Part shown: piece by piece, positions 31,088-32,168 of the stretch
Position numbering within the stretch: position 1 is the first letter of the stretch
Layout of the letters: every line of letters starts with the position of its first letter
DNA from: DATJPD01 sp036394195
Lineage (GTDB): Bacteria; Pseudomonadota; Alphaproteobacteria; CACIAM-22H2
Direction: 5' to 3'
DNA: 32,168 bases
Assembly (NCBI GenBank): GCA_036394195.1
Contig: DASWFO010000101.1
Coordinates: 1 to 32,168, forward strand
Notes under the pieces: model-generated
Databases searched by the model: none
Told to the model about the DNA's origin: nothing
What the model saw: only the letters and a program-made list of their open reading frames with translations
Program-made: the position numbers and the translations under genes

Positions 31088-32168
31088 TCAGCCCAGCGCC
31101 TTGCAGATCTCTTCGGACATCTTCTTCGCGTCGCCGAACAGCATCATGGTGTTGTCGCGGAAGAACAGCTCGTTTTCCACGCCGGCATAGCCGGTGGCCA
31201 TCGAGCGCTTCACGAACAGGACCGTCTTCGCCTTGTCGACGTCGAGGATCGGCATGCCGTAGATCGGCGACTTCGGATCGGTCTTCGCCGCCGGGTTGGT
31301 CACATCGTTGGCGCCGATGACGAAGGCGACATCGGTCTGCGGGAAGTCGCGGTTGATCTCCTCGAGCTCCAGCACCTCGTCATAGGGCACGTTCGCCTCG
31401 GCCAGCAGCACGTTCATGTGGCCCGGCATCCGGCCCGCCACCGGATGGATGGCGTAGCGCACCGTGACGCCCTCTTTCTTCAAGAGGTCGGCCATCTCGC
31501 GCAGCGCGTGCTGGGCCTGGGCGACCGCCATGCCATAGCCGGGCACGATGATCACCGAGCTCGCGTTCTTCATGATGAAGGCGGCATCCTCGGCCGATCC
31601 CGCTTTCACCGGCCGCGTCTCCTTGGCAGCACCCGCGGCCGCCGCCCCGCCGTCGGTGCCGAAGCCGCCCAGGATCACGTTGAAGATCGAGCGGTTCATG
31701 CCCTTGCACATGATGTAGCTGAGAATGGCGCCCGACGAGCCGACCAGGGCGCCAGTCACGATCAGCGCGTTGTTGTGCAGGGTGAAGCCGATGCCGGCGG
31801 CCGCCCATCCCGAATAGGAGTTGAGCATCGAGATGACGACCGGCATGTCGGCGCCGCCGATCGGCAGGATGAGCAGGAAGCCGAGCGCGAAGGACAGCAG
31901 CACCAGCAGCCAGAACGCCCCGGGATTGCCGGTCGCCGCGAACCAAGCGCCGCCGACGACGATGGCGACACCGAGGGCCGCGTTCAGCGGATGCTGCATG
32001 GGAAACACCAGCGGCGCGCCGGTGATCAGCGCCTGCAGCTTGGCGAACGCAATGATGGACCCGGTGAAGGTGACGGCGCCGATGGCGGTGCCGAGCGCCA
32101 TCTCGATCAGGCTCTGCTCGTGAATGGCGCCCGGCATGCCGATGCCGAACGACGTCGGCGAATAGAGG
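31088..32168 (-). CDS. pntB: NAD(P) transhydrogenase subunit beta, partial (5' end outside window)
   Basis: PntB forms part of the proton channel and the NADP(H)-binding domain of membrane transhydrogenase, which moves hydride from NADH to NADP+ using the proton gradient. The visible 359 residues include membrane helices (SFGIGMPGAIHEQSLIEMAL, ALGFLLILPIGGADMPVV) and a short linker. The C-terminal domain III follows with GYGMAVAQAQHALREMADLL, HPVAGRMPGHMNVLLAEA, VIGANDVTNPAA and MFGDAK-like ending (LFGDAKKMSEEICKAL). PntB is usually about 460 residues, so roughly the first 100 are missing. The frame is open to the window edge; the internal ATG at 32135-32137 is a normal codon in a conserved helix, not the start. 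The neighbouring downstream gene (FAH family) is unrelated in function. Confidence 0.93.
   Translation of the reverse strand, partial: LYSPTSFGIGMPGAIHEQSLIEMALGTAIGAVTFTGSIIAFAKLQALITGAPLVFPMQHPLNAALGVAIVVGGAWFAATGNPGAFWLLVLLSFALGFLLILPIGGADMPVVISMLNSYSGWAAAGIGFTLHNNALIVTGALVGSSGAILSYIMCKGMNRSIFNVILGGFGTDGGAAAAGAAKETRPVKAGSAEDAAFIMKNASSVIIVPGYGMAVAQAQHALREMADLLKKEGVTVRYAIHPVAGRMPGHMNVLLAEANVPYDEVLELEEINRDFPQTDVAFVIGANDVTNPAAKTDPKSPIYGMPILDVDKAKTVLFVKRSMATGYAGVENELFFRDNTMMLFGDAKKMSEEICKALG

Noticed and set aside
31088..32137. The ATG at 32135-32137 as start of pntB
   Set aside because: Codons before it (LYSPTSFGIG) continue the conserved PntB sequence to the window edge, so the gene is cut by the window.

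Overview
The window is GC-rich, densely coded bacterial DNA with no gap longer than about 210 bases. It most likely comes from the chromosome of an alphaproteobacterium. The main reasons are a COQ9-family gene beside rpsU and def, a two-part transhydrogenase (pntB separate), DUF3311 paired with a sodium:solute symporter, and a TctC-type binding protein. No tRNA, rRNA, CRISPR array, prophage or insertion sequence was recognised. The exact order and genus cannot be fixed from the sequence alone.

Layout. (1) 1-3047: the 5' end of a leftward gene resembling the N-terminus of alphaproteobacterial GGDEF proteins, then a rightward unit purE-purK-TctC-type binding protein. (2) 3081-6795: leftward def-COQ9, divergent from rpsU, followed by panC and an enolase-superfamily gene that starts one base after panC. 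(3) 6805-11154: a leftward unit of monothiol glutaredoxin, atypical SDR, MaoC hydratase, tautomerase, DUF3311 and symporter, divergent from a MarR regulator. The shared promoter has two opposed TTGACA boxes and three phased CGTATAT repeats. This looks like a MarR-controlled module for uptake and breakdown of an organic acid. (4) 11175-17581: a complete RND efflux system (adaptor, HAE1 pump, NodT-type outer-membrane lipoprotein), divergent from an HxlR-type regulator.

(5) 17582-28730: a decayed fragment of a flavin monooxygenase / acyl-CoA-dehydrogenase-like gene, then what looks like one functional system. It has an M24 peptidase divergent from a LysR regulator, and then rightward a Tat-dependent solute-binding protein, two Dpp/Opp-type permeases, two ATPases, a second paralogous binding protein and two tandem DUF1028 proteins (predicted Ntn hydrolases). 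A near-identical palindrome, GATGC-N7-GCATC, occurs both in front of lysR and in front of the transporter genes, which ties the regulator to the transporter. I infer uptake of a peptide-like or amide-containing solute followed by cytoplasmic hydrolysis. This is the most interesting part of the window.

(6) 28756-32168: leftward pntB (5' end outside the window), a fumarylacetoacetate-hydrolase-family gene and an intact monooxygenase/acyl-CoA-dehydrogenase-like gene. A roughly 97-bp C/G-rich palindromic repeat separates the last two.
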